From the NCBI GenBank assembly GCA_963702685.1, contig CAVPDQ010000015.1:62001-126000 (forward strand): a DNA stretch of 64,000 nt, in the 5' to 3' direction. This stretch comes from AP-15 sp963702685 (lineage in GTDB: Bacteria > Pseudomonadota > Alphaproteobacteria > ATCC43930 > CGMCC-115725). The position numbers and the translations under genes were made by a program. The notes under the pieces were generated by a model that searched no databases, was not told the DNA's origin, and saw only the letters and a list, made by a program, of their open reading frames with translations. Of this stretch, positions 16,946 to 25,117 are shown piece by piece (positions within the stretch are counted from its first letter, which is position 1; each line of letters starts with the position of its first letter).

Positions 16946-17910
16946 TCATTCGATGACCTGGTCGGCGCGCAGGACGAAATCGGCGGGCAGGGTCGAGGCC
17001 GAGCGCCTTGGCGGTTTTCAGGTTGACGACCAGCTGGAGCCGCATCGGCTGCTCGACCGGCAGGTCGGCGGGCTTGGCGCCTTTGAGGATCCGGTCGATA
17101 AAGCTTGCCGCCAAGCGGGGCCCTCCGCCGGATCGTTGGCGTAAGACATCAGCCCGCCGTCGCCGGCAAACGGCGCCAATGGCGACACTGCCGGGATCCG
17201 GTAGCGCAGGGCGAGCTGGGCCACGTGGGCGAGCGGCAGGCTCGGCTGGACGATCACCGCCCCGACCTGGTTCGCGGCCATCGCCGGAAAAGCGGCGTCG
17301 AGCGACGGGCCGGCGGTGACCTCGGCCGGCACGATGTCGATGCCCTGCGCTTTGCCGGCGCCTCGATCTGCTCGAGGAAGGGCTTGGAGAACGGGTCGGC
17401 CGCATTGCACAGCGCGGCGATCCGCCGCAGGCCCGGCAACGCCTCCTTCAGCAATTCGACCTGCTTGGCGGCGAGCTCGGTCGTCTGCCCAGCCATCCCG
17501 GTGATGTTGCCGCCGGGCCGGGCGAGGCTCGCGACGATCCCCATCCCGACCGGGTCGCCGGCGCCGATCATGACGATCGGGATTTTCTCGGTTGCGCCCT
17601 TGGCCGCCAGCACCGCCGGGGTCATCCAGGCGCCGATGACATCGACCCGGTCGCGCACGAGCTCCGCGGCGAGCGCCGGCAAGCGGTCGAGCTTTCCTTC
17701 GGCGGAGCGGATTTCGATATGAATATTCCGCCCCTCGACATAGCCGAGCTTGCGCAGCTTCTCGCGGAACGCTTGCAGCGTCGCCGCCGGGTCCGGCTTG
17801 CCGACGACCAGCACGCCGACCACCGGCACTTTCGCCGCCGACGCGATACCCGCGACCGAGCCGAGCGCGGCGACGCTTACCGCCAGCGCAATCAATTCAC
17901 GCCGCTTCAT
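16946..17910 (-). pseudogene. ABC transporter substrate-binding protein (COG2984-type) with three frameshifts
   Basis: Starts MKRRELIALAVSVAALGSVAG (signal peptide) and KVPVVGVLVVGKPDPAATLQ, the TrpX/COG2984 periplasmic binding family. The family sequence continues across breaks near 17360 (EQIEA to AGKAQGIDIV), 17120 (ANDPAEGP to LAASFIDRILKGAKP) and 16998 (KALGLD to LPADFVLRADQVIE), ending at the stop complementary to 16946-16948. Implied edits are -1, -1 and +1. No permease or ATPase genes are adjacent. Three lesions plus the broken neighbourhood favour real decay, but error cannot be excluded. Confidence 0.75.
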
Positions 17911-18590
17911 CTGCGCGTCTCACTGCCGGGCAATCGGGGTGCCGCGCTCCGGCCGCAATCTGGCGCTGACACGCGCATCGTGCGCGCAAGACAAACAAAG
18001 ATCAGGATCAATCAGTTGATATAACATGAATCCGGCTCCAAGAGACAGGAGGCAACAGGACGGGAGACGAATCGACGACGATTGCGACATCATCGAGGCC
18101 CAGGGCGCGGTCACATAATTCTTATCAAGGCCGCCGACGGGCCTCGAAATCGAGCAGCGCGTCGATCCCGCGCTTTTGGCGAAAGTACCGGCGCTGACTT
18201 TAACTTACAGGAATATGAATGGCGGGTCAAAGCGACCCCGCGCCAAGGTTCGGTTTTCCGCTCGTCGATTGTGAAGTCGCGGCACAATGCCGCCGCCGCC
18301 ATTCCGCGGACAGCCAACGGGCTCAAGTTTCTGCGGATGCGGACGGTCCGGATCATCGGCCTCGTCCGGCCCGGCGGGGTCAACGGCTTCAAGCCCGACC
18401 GTCGGCGCGGTCAAGCTGGCTGCGGCAGGCCCGGCGGCGATGCGGGGGCCGATCACGCTGATGAAGGCGGAACACCGTACGAAGTAACATTTCTCAAGTA
18501 TCTCAAGATATATTTGTGATGTCGTAATTTTCCGGTCCAATTTCCCTGGCGGTTGTCATGCGCACGGCGAGAGGTCCCGATCGTCGCGCC
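17911..18590. other. 680-bp stretch without a supportable gene; contains gltB echo
   Basis: No reading frame here looks like protein on either strand: frames are short, arginine-rich and lack ribosome sites. Base composition is uneven, with A+T-rich ends near 17990-18030 and 18485-18540. The only recognisable content is a 66-bp piece resembling the 3' part of gltB (see 18339-18404). I read this as degraded accessory DNA between the substrate-binding-protein remnant and the effector-like locus B. Confidence 0.5.
18339..18404 (-). repeat. Fragment resembling the gltB 3' region
   Basis: On the minus strand it encodes PTVGLEAVDPAGPDEADDPD, matching TVGLETVEPAGPDEADDPD near the end of GltB (20477-20542); roughly 10 of 66 bases differ by eye. 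No other part of gltB is found here. It is a relic of a diverged duplicate or a small captured fragment. Confidence 0.65.
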
Positions 18591-19085
18591 CTAGTGATGG
18601 ATATCGAGGTTCGGGCATTCCTCATGGAGCTGCTGATACTGGCGGCCGTCGAACCGCGCCTCGCACGGCGCGTAGATGCGGCGATAGCCGTGGTCACGGC
18701 GGTGCAGCACGGTGAAGCTCGTATCGCCCATGCCGTCGTAAAGCAGATGACAAGTTCCGTCCTGTCCCCTTTCCGCGATCAGCAACTTGCATCCGGCCGT
18801 GCCACACCAGTCGATCCCGTCTTCCAGCACGTAGACATAATCCGGGTGGCCCTGATCATTCAGAACAGTGGTGGCAACTTGTGCTATCCTGACCATTTCA
18901 TCGGGGAGACCAGGATAATTCTGCCAACTGCTCTCGCGAAGCGCTTCTTTCAGACAGCTCACCTGATCCGTGCTCTTGCCTTTGGAGAAGGTGAGCATTT
19001 GCGCATCAGCAAGTGAAAGGACGCTGGTCGCGAGCGTTATCGCGATCACCAAGCGGTTGACCACGCGCCCGAAGAGACTACTCAT
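18591..19085 (-). CDS. Putative periplasmic immunity-type partner of effector-like protein B
   Basis: 164 residues from ATG 19085, chosen because it begins a Sec signal peptide (FGRVVNRLVIAITLATSVLS..ADA); an ATG 12 codons earlier is possible. It overlaps the end of the effector-like gene by 8 bp. The mature domain has HPDYVYVLEDGIDWCGTAGC and several more Cys, likely disulfides, fitting the periplasm. G+C is 95 of 180 (53%) over 18841-19020. The partner has a lysozyme-like C-terminus whose target is periplasmic, so a periplasmic inhibitor is expected. Immunity is an inference; no family is recognised. Confidence 0.55.
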   Translation of the reverse strand: MSSLFGRVVNRLVIAITLATSVLSLADAQMLTFSKGKSTDQVSCLKEALRESSWQNYPGLPDEMVRIAQVATTVLNDQGHPDYVYVLEDGIDWCGTAGCKLLIAERGQDGTCHLLYDGMGDTSFTVLHRRDHGYRRIYAPCEARFDGRQYQQLHEECPNLDIHH

Positions 19086-20103
19086 ACCGTGCACCGGAGA
19101 AGGTGCGCAGACGCGTTTCAATCGGACGATCCGCGGGTTTTAAGAGTAGCCCTATGCTTGTGAGAGCATTCGCTTTGACCCTGTCGAGATAATCGGCAGT
19201 CGCGCGGGCGCCCTCGCGATGCGCGGCGGCGAGAATGCCTGCGAGGGTCACTGGGAAGCGCGCTTTGAGGCCGTCGATGGTTTCGCTAATATGAGCGAAG
19301 GCGCCGTTCGCCCAGAGCTGCCGTTCGAGGTCGTCCAGGTAGTCGGAGAGCGCCTTTTCTTGCGCTTCAGGGTCGGCGAGGAATTCGGTTCGAGAGTGAA
19401 TTCCGTATTTTCCGGTCCAGCGACCATCGGCATCGATCATCCCGGCTGCCTGAAGACCCACCGGCTTCAGCTGATAGCGGCCGAGCGCGATGAGTTTGGG
19501 ATTGTTGGCGTTGTTTACTTCGCCATAGCCGAAATTCTGGTGCTCCGCCGATCTCTCGGCGATCGCGAGGCGGTTGCGGAAATCGGCGTTCGGGTAGTGC
19601 TCCCAGGCGCGCGAGACGGCCGCGCTGGTGCCGCCGCCCGCAGCGGTCGGGATCTGCTCGCTGCCGCTCGAGCCCGCGCTTCCCTCCTCGGCCGGATCGT
19701 CCAGGATGAAATCGCCCGCGACGTCGTCGCTCCAGCGGCCGCGGTCGTCGCGCGTCTCGTCCGGATTGAAATTGGCCTTGAGCAAGTCGTCGGCGCGGGC
19801 GAGCCGCTCGACCCGGTCCTCGGCAATCGCGCCGAGGCGCAGCCGTACCGCCGCGATCATGGCCAATGGCAGATTGCCTTCGCAGAGATGTGCAGCGACC
19901 CGATGCAATCCGGTGACGCAGCCTGCCGCATCGGACGAGTCGCCATAGGCGGCCCTGAGCAACGTCTCGATTTGATCGCCGGAGCGGACCCGATAGCCGC
20001 CAGCTCCGTTGCGCTCGATCAGCTCCGCCGGACCGAGCCAGACCCCGTCCTCGCCGCAATAGACGCCCTCACTCGCGGCGCGCCGCTCCGCCAGTTGGAA
20101 CAT
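19078..20103 (-). CDS. Effector-like protein B: shared N-terminal module, linker and lysozyme-like C-terminal domain
   Basis: 341 residues from ATG 20103, preceded by GGGAGGGG. Residues about 10-105 are homologous to the module in the product at 12212-12823. A linker FNPDETRDDRGRWSDD follows, then a low-complexity acidic spacer. The C-terminal domain (about 165-330) contains LGRYQLKPVGLQAAGMI, DGRWTGKYGI, FLADPEAQEKALSDYL and LAGILAAAHREGA, resembling muramidase/transglycosylase-type peptidoglycan hydrolases of phage and effector proteins (..GRYQM..ALxxAG..FLxNPxxQxxA..AAHxxG). No signal peptide. The catalytic Glu is not certain; GYGEVNN (about residue 192) is one candidate. Confidence 0.62.
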   Translation of the reverse strand: MFQLAERRAASEGVYCGEDGVWLGPAELIERNGAGGYRVRSGDQIETLLRAAYGDSSDAAGCVTGLHRVAAHLCEGNLPLAMIAAVRLRLGAIAEDRVERLARADDLLKANFNPDETRDDRGRWSDDVAGDFILDDPAEEGSAGSSGSEQIPTAAGGGTSAAVSRAWEHYPNADFRNRLAIAERSAEHQNFGYGEVNNANNPKLIALGRYQLKPVGLQAAGMIDADGRWTGKYGIHSRTEFLADPEAQEKALSDYLDDLERQLWANGAFAHISETIDGLKARFPVTLAGILAAAHREGARATADYLDRVKANALTSIGLLLKPADRPIETRLRTFSGARYE

Positions 20104-20130
20104 GACCCCTCCCATTCGGAACGAACCATG

Positions 20131-20159
20131 AATTTAGGGAGCAGCCTCGGCGCGGTCAA
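20131..20159 (-). promoter_or_regulatory. Sigma70-type promoter of effector-like locus B
   Basis: Read on the minus strand: TTGACC (complement of 20154-20159), a 17-bp spacer and TAAATT (20131-20136), then about 20 nt to a strong ribosome site and ATG 20103. The -35-to-start spacing is 56 nt and the -10-to-start spacing 33 nt, identical to locus A (12156, 12179 and 12212). Confidence 0.6.
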
Positions 20160-20230
20160 GGTCCGCTGCATCAGGCCGGCAGCGTGTCCTGCAGCGATAG
20201 GCGTCGCGGTTGCGTCAGCGACGCATCCGA

Positions 20231-23200
20231 TCACTCGGCCGCGGCCATTTGCGCGGCTTCGCGCTCGGCTTTCATTTCGAGGAGGGCGCGGCGGAAGTCT
20301 TTTGGCATGATCTTGACGAACTGCCCGACCGCGCTGTCCCAGTCTTCGAGCAGGGTGCCGGCGCGGGCGCTGCCGGTGAAGAGGTGGTGGCGCTCCAAGA
20401 GGATGCGCAGGCGGGCGGCGTCGAAGCGCAAGAGGTCGCCCATGCCGGCGTCCTCGACATTGGGCGAGCGCTGGTGCGGGCGGTCGGGATCGTCGGCCTC
20501 GTCCGGCCCGGCGGGCTCGACGGTTTCGAGACCCACCGTCGCCAAGTTGCACAGGTTGGCAAAGCGCCGCCCGGGGTCCCAGACATAGGCGATGCCGCCC
20601 GACATGCCGGCGGCGAAATTGCGCCCGGTCTCACCGAGCACGGCGACGACCCCGCCGGTCATGTATTCGCAGCCGTGGTCGCCGGTGCCTTCGACCACCG
20701 CCACCGCACCCGAATTCCTGACCGCAAAGCGCTCGCCCGCGACCCCTTCGAAATAAGCTTCGCCGGCAATCGCGCCATAGAGCACGGTGTTGCCGATGAT
20801 GATGTTTTCGGTCGGCTCGCGGCGGGCTTCGGGTGGCTGGCGCACGATCAGGCGGCCGCCGCTAAGCCCCTTGCCGACATAGTCGTTGGCGTCGCCATAA
20901 AGCTCGAGGTTGACGCCGCGTGCGAGAAACGCGCCAAAGCTGCCGCCGGCGGTGCCGCGAAAGCTGATCCAGACCGTGTCCGGCGCGAGGCCGGCATGGC
21001 CATAGCGCCGCGCCACCTCGCCCGACAGCATCGCGCCGACGGTGCGGTGGACATTGCGGATCGGGTATTCGAGCCGCACCGGCGCGCCCGCGTCGAGCGC
21101 CGGCTGCGCTGCGGCGATCAGCTCGTTGTCGAGCGCCCGGTCGAGATGATGCTGCTGGCGCTCGCAATGATGGATCGCAACACCGGGGGCGGCGGGCGCC
21201 TGATAAAGCAGGCGCGAGAGGTCGATGCCTTTGGCCTTCCAGTGCTCGACCGCGGGCACCATGTCGAGCCGGTCGACGCGGCCGATCAGGTCGCCGAAGC
21301 GGCGGAAGCCGAGCCCCGCCATCAATTCGCGCACTTCCTCGGCGACAAAGAAGAAATAGTTGATGACGTGCTCGGGCGCGCCGGTAAAGCGGGCGCGCAA
21401 GACCGGGTCTTGCGTGGCGATGCCGACCGGGCAGGTGTTAAGGTGGCATTTGCGCATCATGACGCAGCCGGCGGCGATCAGGGGTGCGGTCGAAAAGCCG
21501 AACTCGTCGGCGCCGAGCAAGGCGCCGATGACAACGTCGCGGCCGGTCCGGATGCCGCCATCGACCTGCACCGCGATGCGCCCCCTGAGCCCGTTCAGCA
21601 CCAATGTCTGCTGGGTTTCGGCGAGCCCGATCTCCCAGGGCGAGCCGGCATGGGTGAGCGAGGTCAACGGGCTGGCGCCGGTGCCGCCTTCGAACCCGGA
21701 GATCGTGACATGGTCGGCGCGCGCCTTCGAGACCCCGGCGGCGACGGTGCCGACACCGACCTCGGAGACGAGCTTGACCGAGACCGCGGCCCGCGGGTTG
21801 GCGTTTTTCAGATCGTGGATCAGCTGGGCCAGGTCCTCGATCGAATAGATGTCGTGGTGCGGCGGCGGCGATATGAGGCCGACGCCGGGGGTCGAATGGC
21901 GCACCTTGGCGATCGCCTTATCGACCTTGTGGCCGGGCAATTGCCCGCCTTCGCCGGGCTTTGCCCCTTGCGCCATCTTGATCTGCAAGACATCGGCGTT
22001 GACCAGGTACTCGGTGGTGACGCCAAACCGGCCGGAGGCCACCTGCTTGATCGCCGAGCGTTTGGAGTCGCCGTTTTCGAGCGGCTTGAACCGCTCGGCT
22101 TCTTCGCCGCCCTCGCCGGTGTTGGATTTGCCGCCGATGCGGTTCATCGCAATCGCCAAGGTCGTGTGCGCCTCGCGGCTGATCGAGCCAAAGCTCATCG
22201 CCCCGGTGGCAAAGCGCTTGACGATCTCGCGCGCCGACTCGACCTCGTCGAGCGGCACCGGCGCCGCCCCCTCGCGCAACGTCATCAGTCCGCGGATCGT
22301 CAGCAGGCGCTCGCTCTGGTCGTTGATCGAGGCGGCAAAGGCGCGGTAATCGTCGCGCGAATTGCCGCGCGCCGCGTGCTGCAGCGCGGCGACCGATTGC
22401 GGCGTCCAGGCGTGGTCCTCGCCGCGCAGGCGAAAGGCATAGTCGCCGCCGGCGTCGAGCATCTCGTGATAGATCAGATCGTCACCGTAAGCGTGCCGGT
22501 GCCGCGCCACCGCCTCCTCGGCGATCTCGCGCAACCCCACGCCTTCGATCGTCGTCGCCGTGCCGGTAAAGTATTTCTCGACAAAATCGCCGGCGAGCCC
22601 GACCGCATCGAAGATCTGCGCGCCGCAATAGGATTGGTAGGTCGAGATCCCCATCTTGGAGATGACCTTGAGGATGCCCTTGCCGACCCCCTTCAGATAA
22701 TTCTTCTGCACTTCCTCGGCGCCGAGCGGCAGATTGTTTTCCACCCGGATCTGCTCGATCGTGGCAAAGGCGAGGTAGGGGTTGATCGCCTCGGCGCCGT
22801 AGCCGGCGAGCGCGCAGAAATGATGCACCTCGCGGGCTTCGCCGGTCTCGACGACGATGCCGGTCGAGGTGCGCAGCCCCTCGCGGATCAGGTGGTGGTG
22901 GACCGCCGAGGTCGCCAGCAGCGCCGGGATCGGCACCCGCTCGGCCGAGATCGCGCGATCGGACAGGATCAGGATGTTGTAGTCGGCCGCCACCGCCTCG
23001 CTCGCCTCGCGGCACAGGCGCTCGACCGCCGGCGCCATGCCCGCAGCCCCTTCCTCGGCGGGCCAGGTCGCGTCGATCGTGCGGGTGCGGAAGGCGCCGC
23101 CGGCGAGCGCCTCGATCGCGTGGATTTTTTCGAGGTCGCCATCGGTCAGGATCGGCTGCGCCACTTCGAGCCGGTAGTGGGTCCCGGCCTCGTGGCCCAG

Positions 23201-24904
23201 CAGGTTCGGCCGCGGCCCGATCATCGACACCAGCGACATGACCAATTCTTCGCGGATCGGGTCGATCGGCGGGTTGGTGACCTGGGCGAAATTCTGCTTG
23301 AAGTAGTTGTAAAGAAGCTTGGGCTTCTGCGACAGCGCGGCGATCGGCGTGTCGGTGCCCATCGAGCCGACCGGGTCGTCGGCGTCGCGCGCCATCGGCT
23401 CGAGGAAGAACTGGAGGTCTTCCTGGGTATAGCCAAAGGCTTGCTGGCGGTTGAGGTGGGCGGTCGGGTCGTTCGGCCGCTGCGGCGCGGCGTCGCGCAC
23501 GAATTCCCGGCGGTGCGCCGCCGACAAATCGGGGAGCTCGGACAATTTGAACTGGGTGGCCGCGAGCCAGGCTTCGTAGGGGTGCTCGGCGGCGAGCTGC
23601 CGCTTGATCTCGGCGTCGTCGATGATGCGGCCTTCGTCGAGGTCGATCAGCAGCATCTTGCCGGGCTGGAGCCGCCATTTTTTGGTGATCTTTTCCTCCG
23701 GCACCGGCAGGACGCCGGCCTCCGAGGCCAGGATCACATGCTCGTCGTCGGTGAGGATGTAGCGCGCCGGTCGCAGCCCGTTGCGATCGAGCGTGGCGCC
23801 GATCTGGCGCCCGTCGGTAAAGGCGATCGCCGCCGGCCCGTCCCACGGCTCCATCAATGCCGCATGGTATTCGTAGAAGGCGCGCCGCTCGGGCTCCATC
23901 TGCGGGTTGCCGGCCCAGGCTTCGGGGATCAGCATCATCATCGCATGGGCGAGCGAATAGCCGCCGCCGACGACCAGCAATTCGAGCGCGTTGTCGATCG
24001 AGGCGGTGTCGGACTGGCCGGCGCCGATCAGCGGCACCATCTTGGCGAGGTCCGGGCCGAGCAGGGCCGAGGTCATCGCCTGACGGCGCGCATGCATCCA
24101 GTTGACGTTGCCGCGCACGGTGTTGATTTCGCCGTTGTGGCACAAAAAGCGATAGGGGTGGGCGAGCCGCCACGACGGGAAGGTGTTGGTCGAAAAGCGC
24201 TGATGGACGAGGGCCAGGGCCGAGATCGTCAGCGGGTTGCGCAGATCGGCGTAAAAGCTCTCGACCTGCGGCGCCAGCAGCAGCCCTTTGTAAACGACGG
24301 TCCGGGTCGAAAAGGACGGCATGTAAAGCTCGGGCAGCCCGGGCAGCCCGTGCTCCTGGCCCAGCGCCACGACGCTGTTGAGCGCCTGCTTGCGGATCGT
24401 CAGGATTTTGCGCTCGAAGGCATCCTGGCCGGGGAGCGCGGGGTCGCTGGCGACGATCGCCTGCCGGATCACCGGCATCGTCGCGACAACGCGGGCGCCG
24501 AGCCCTTTTGTGTCGGTCGGCACATCGCGCCAGCCGACCAGGCGCTGGCCTTCGGCACCGATAAAATGCTCGACATGCCGCGTCGCGAAATCGCGCGCCG
24601 CCGCGTCGCGCGGCAAAAAGCACATCGCGACCGCGTACTGGCCGGGCGCCGGCAGGGTGAGGCCGGCGCTCGTCGCCCAATCGCGCAGCAGCGCGTCCGG
24701 CATCTGGATCAGGATGCCGGCGCCGTCTCCTACCAGCGGATCGGCGCCGACCGCGCCGCGATGATCGAGGTTGACCAGGATCTGAAGCCCGCGCGCGATG
24801 ATGTCGTGCGATTTTCGTCCGCGGATATTGGCGACGAAACCGACACCGCACGCATCGTGCTCGTTGCGCGGGTCATAGAGGCCCTGTCTCCCCGGTAACG
24901 CCAT
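20231..24904 (-). CDS. gltB: Glutamate synthase (NADPH) large subunit
   Basis: 1557 residues, full length. An 18-residue propeptide precedes the nucleophile Cys19 (HDACGVGFVANI) of the N-terminal glutaminase domain; the central and FMN-binding synthase domains follow (about 470-1250; GNTGEGGEEAERF, MAQGAKPGEGGQLPG, SPPPHHDIYSIEDLAQLI), with the 3Fe-4S cluster motif MRKCHLNTCPVGIA and a C-terminal beta-helix with GGxxG repeats (about 1260-1520). It makes two glutamates from glutamine and 2-oxoglutarate. The small subunit gltD is not in the window. A 66-bp echo of its 3' end lies at 18339-18404. Confidence 0.97.
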   Translation of the reverse strand: MALPGRQGLYDPRNEHDACGVGFVANIRGRKSHDIIARGLQILVNLDHRGAVGADPLVGDGAGILIQMPDALLRDWATSAGLTLPAPGQYAVAMCFLPRDAAARDFATRHVEHFIGAEGQRLVGWRDVPTDTKGLGARVVATMPVIRQAIVASDPALPGQDAFERKILTIRKQALNSVVALGQEHGLPGLPELYMPSFSTRTVVYKGLLLAPQVESFYADLRNPLTISALALVHQRFSTNTFPSWRLAHPYRFLCHNGEINTVRGNVNWMHARRQAMTSALLGPDLAKMVPLIGAGQSDTASIDNALELLVVGGGYSLAHAMMMLIPEAWAGNPQMEPERRAFYEYHAALMEPWDGPAAIAFTDGRQIGATLDRNGLRPARYILTDDEHVILASEAGVLPVPEEKITKKWRLQPGKMLLIDLDEGRIIDDAEIKRQLAAEHPYEAWLAATQFKLSELPDLSAAHRREFVRDAAPQRPNDPTAHLNRQQAFGYTQEDLQFFLEPMARDADDPVGSMGTDTPIAALSQKPKLLYNYFKQNFAQVTNPPIDPIREELVMSLVSMIGPRPNLLGHEAGTHYRLEVAQPILTDGDLEKIHAIEALAGGAFRTRTIDATWPAEEGAAGMAPAVERLCREASEAVAADYNILILSDRAISAERVPIPALLATSAVHHHLIREGLRTSTGIVVETGEAREVHHFCALAGYGAEAINPYLAFATIEQIRVENNLPLGAEEVQKNYLKGVGKGILKVISKMGISTYQSYCGAQIFDAVGLAGDFVEKYFTGTATTIEGVGLREIAEEAVARHRHAYGDDLIYHEMLDAGGDYAFRLRGEDHAWTPQSVAALQHAARGNSRDDYRAFAASINDQSERLLTIRGLMTLREGAAPVPLDEVESAREIVKRFATGAMSFGSISREAHTTLAIAMNRIGGKSNTGEGGEEAERFKPLENGDSKRSAIKQVASGRFGVTTEYLVNADVLQIKMAQGAKPGEGGQLPGHKVDKAIAKVRHSTPGVGLISPPPHHDIYSIEDLAQLIHDLKNANPRAAVSVKLVSEVGVGTVAAGVSKARADHVTISGFEGGTGASPLTSLTHAGSPWEIGLAETQQTLVLNGLRGRIAVQVDGGIRTGRDVVIGALLGADEFGFSTAPLIAAGCVMMRKCHLNTCPVGIATQDPVLRARFTGAPEHVINYFFFVAEEVRELMAGLGFRRFGDLIGRVDRLDMVPAVEHWKAKGIDLSRLLYQAPAAPGVAIHHCERQQHHLDRALDNELIAAAQPALDAGAPVRLEYPIRNVHRTVGAMLSGEVARRYGHAGLAPDTVWISFRGTAGGSFGAFLARGVNLELYGDANDYVGKGLSGGRLIVRQPPEARREPTENIIIGNTVLYGAIAGEAYFEGVAGERFAVRNSGAVAVVEGTGDHGCEYMTGGVVAVLGETGRNFAAGMSGGIAYVWDPGRRFANLCNLATVGLETVEPAGPDEADDPDRPHQRSPNVEDAGMGDLLRFDAARLRILLERHHLFTGSARAGTLLEDWDSAVGQFVKIMPKDFRRALLEMKAEREAAQMAAAE

Positions 24905-25117
24905 CGCGGCTGCTCATCACCTGAAATTGTTTCGGCCGGCCGGCTCCCGTTGCCCGAACGGTGGACCAAACCTGATAATAGGCATGTTGCACTGCGCGAA
25001 TCGAGGCGAAATCGCGCCCGGCCGCCGGCCCGCCCCGACCGGCGGCGCCATTTCGCCTTGCGCCGCCGAAAATCGGCAGCGGTGCAGCCGCCGCAGAAGC
25101 CGCCCATGGGCGCAGCG

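Noticed and set aside
18082..18519. Plus-strand 145-codon frame as a gene
   Set aside because: No ribosome site, no family resemblance, and it reads antisense through the gltB-like relic.
20210..24898. Very long open frame on the plus strand opposite gltB
   Set aside because: It is the complement frame of a high-G+C gene; its protein is arginine/aspartate-rich without any recognisable domain, while the minus strand encodes a complete GltB.
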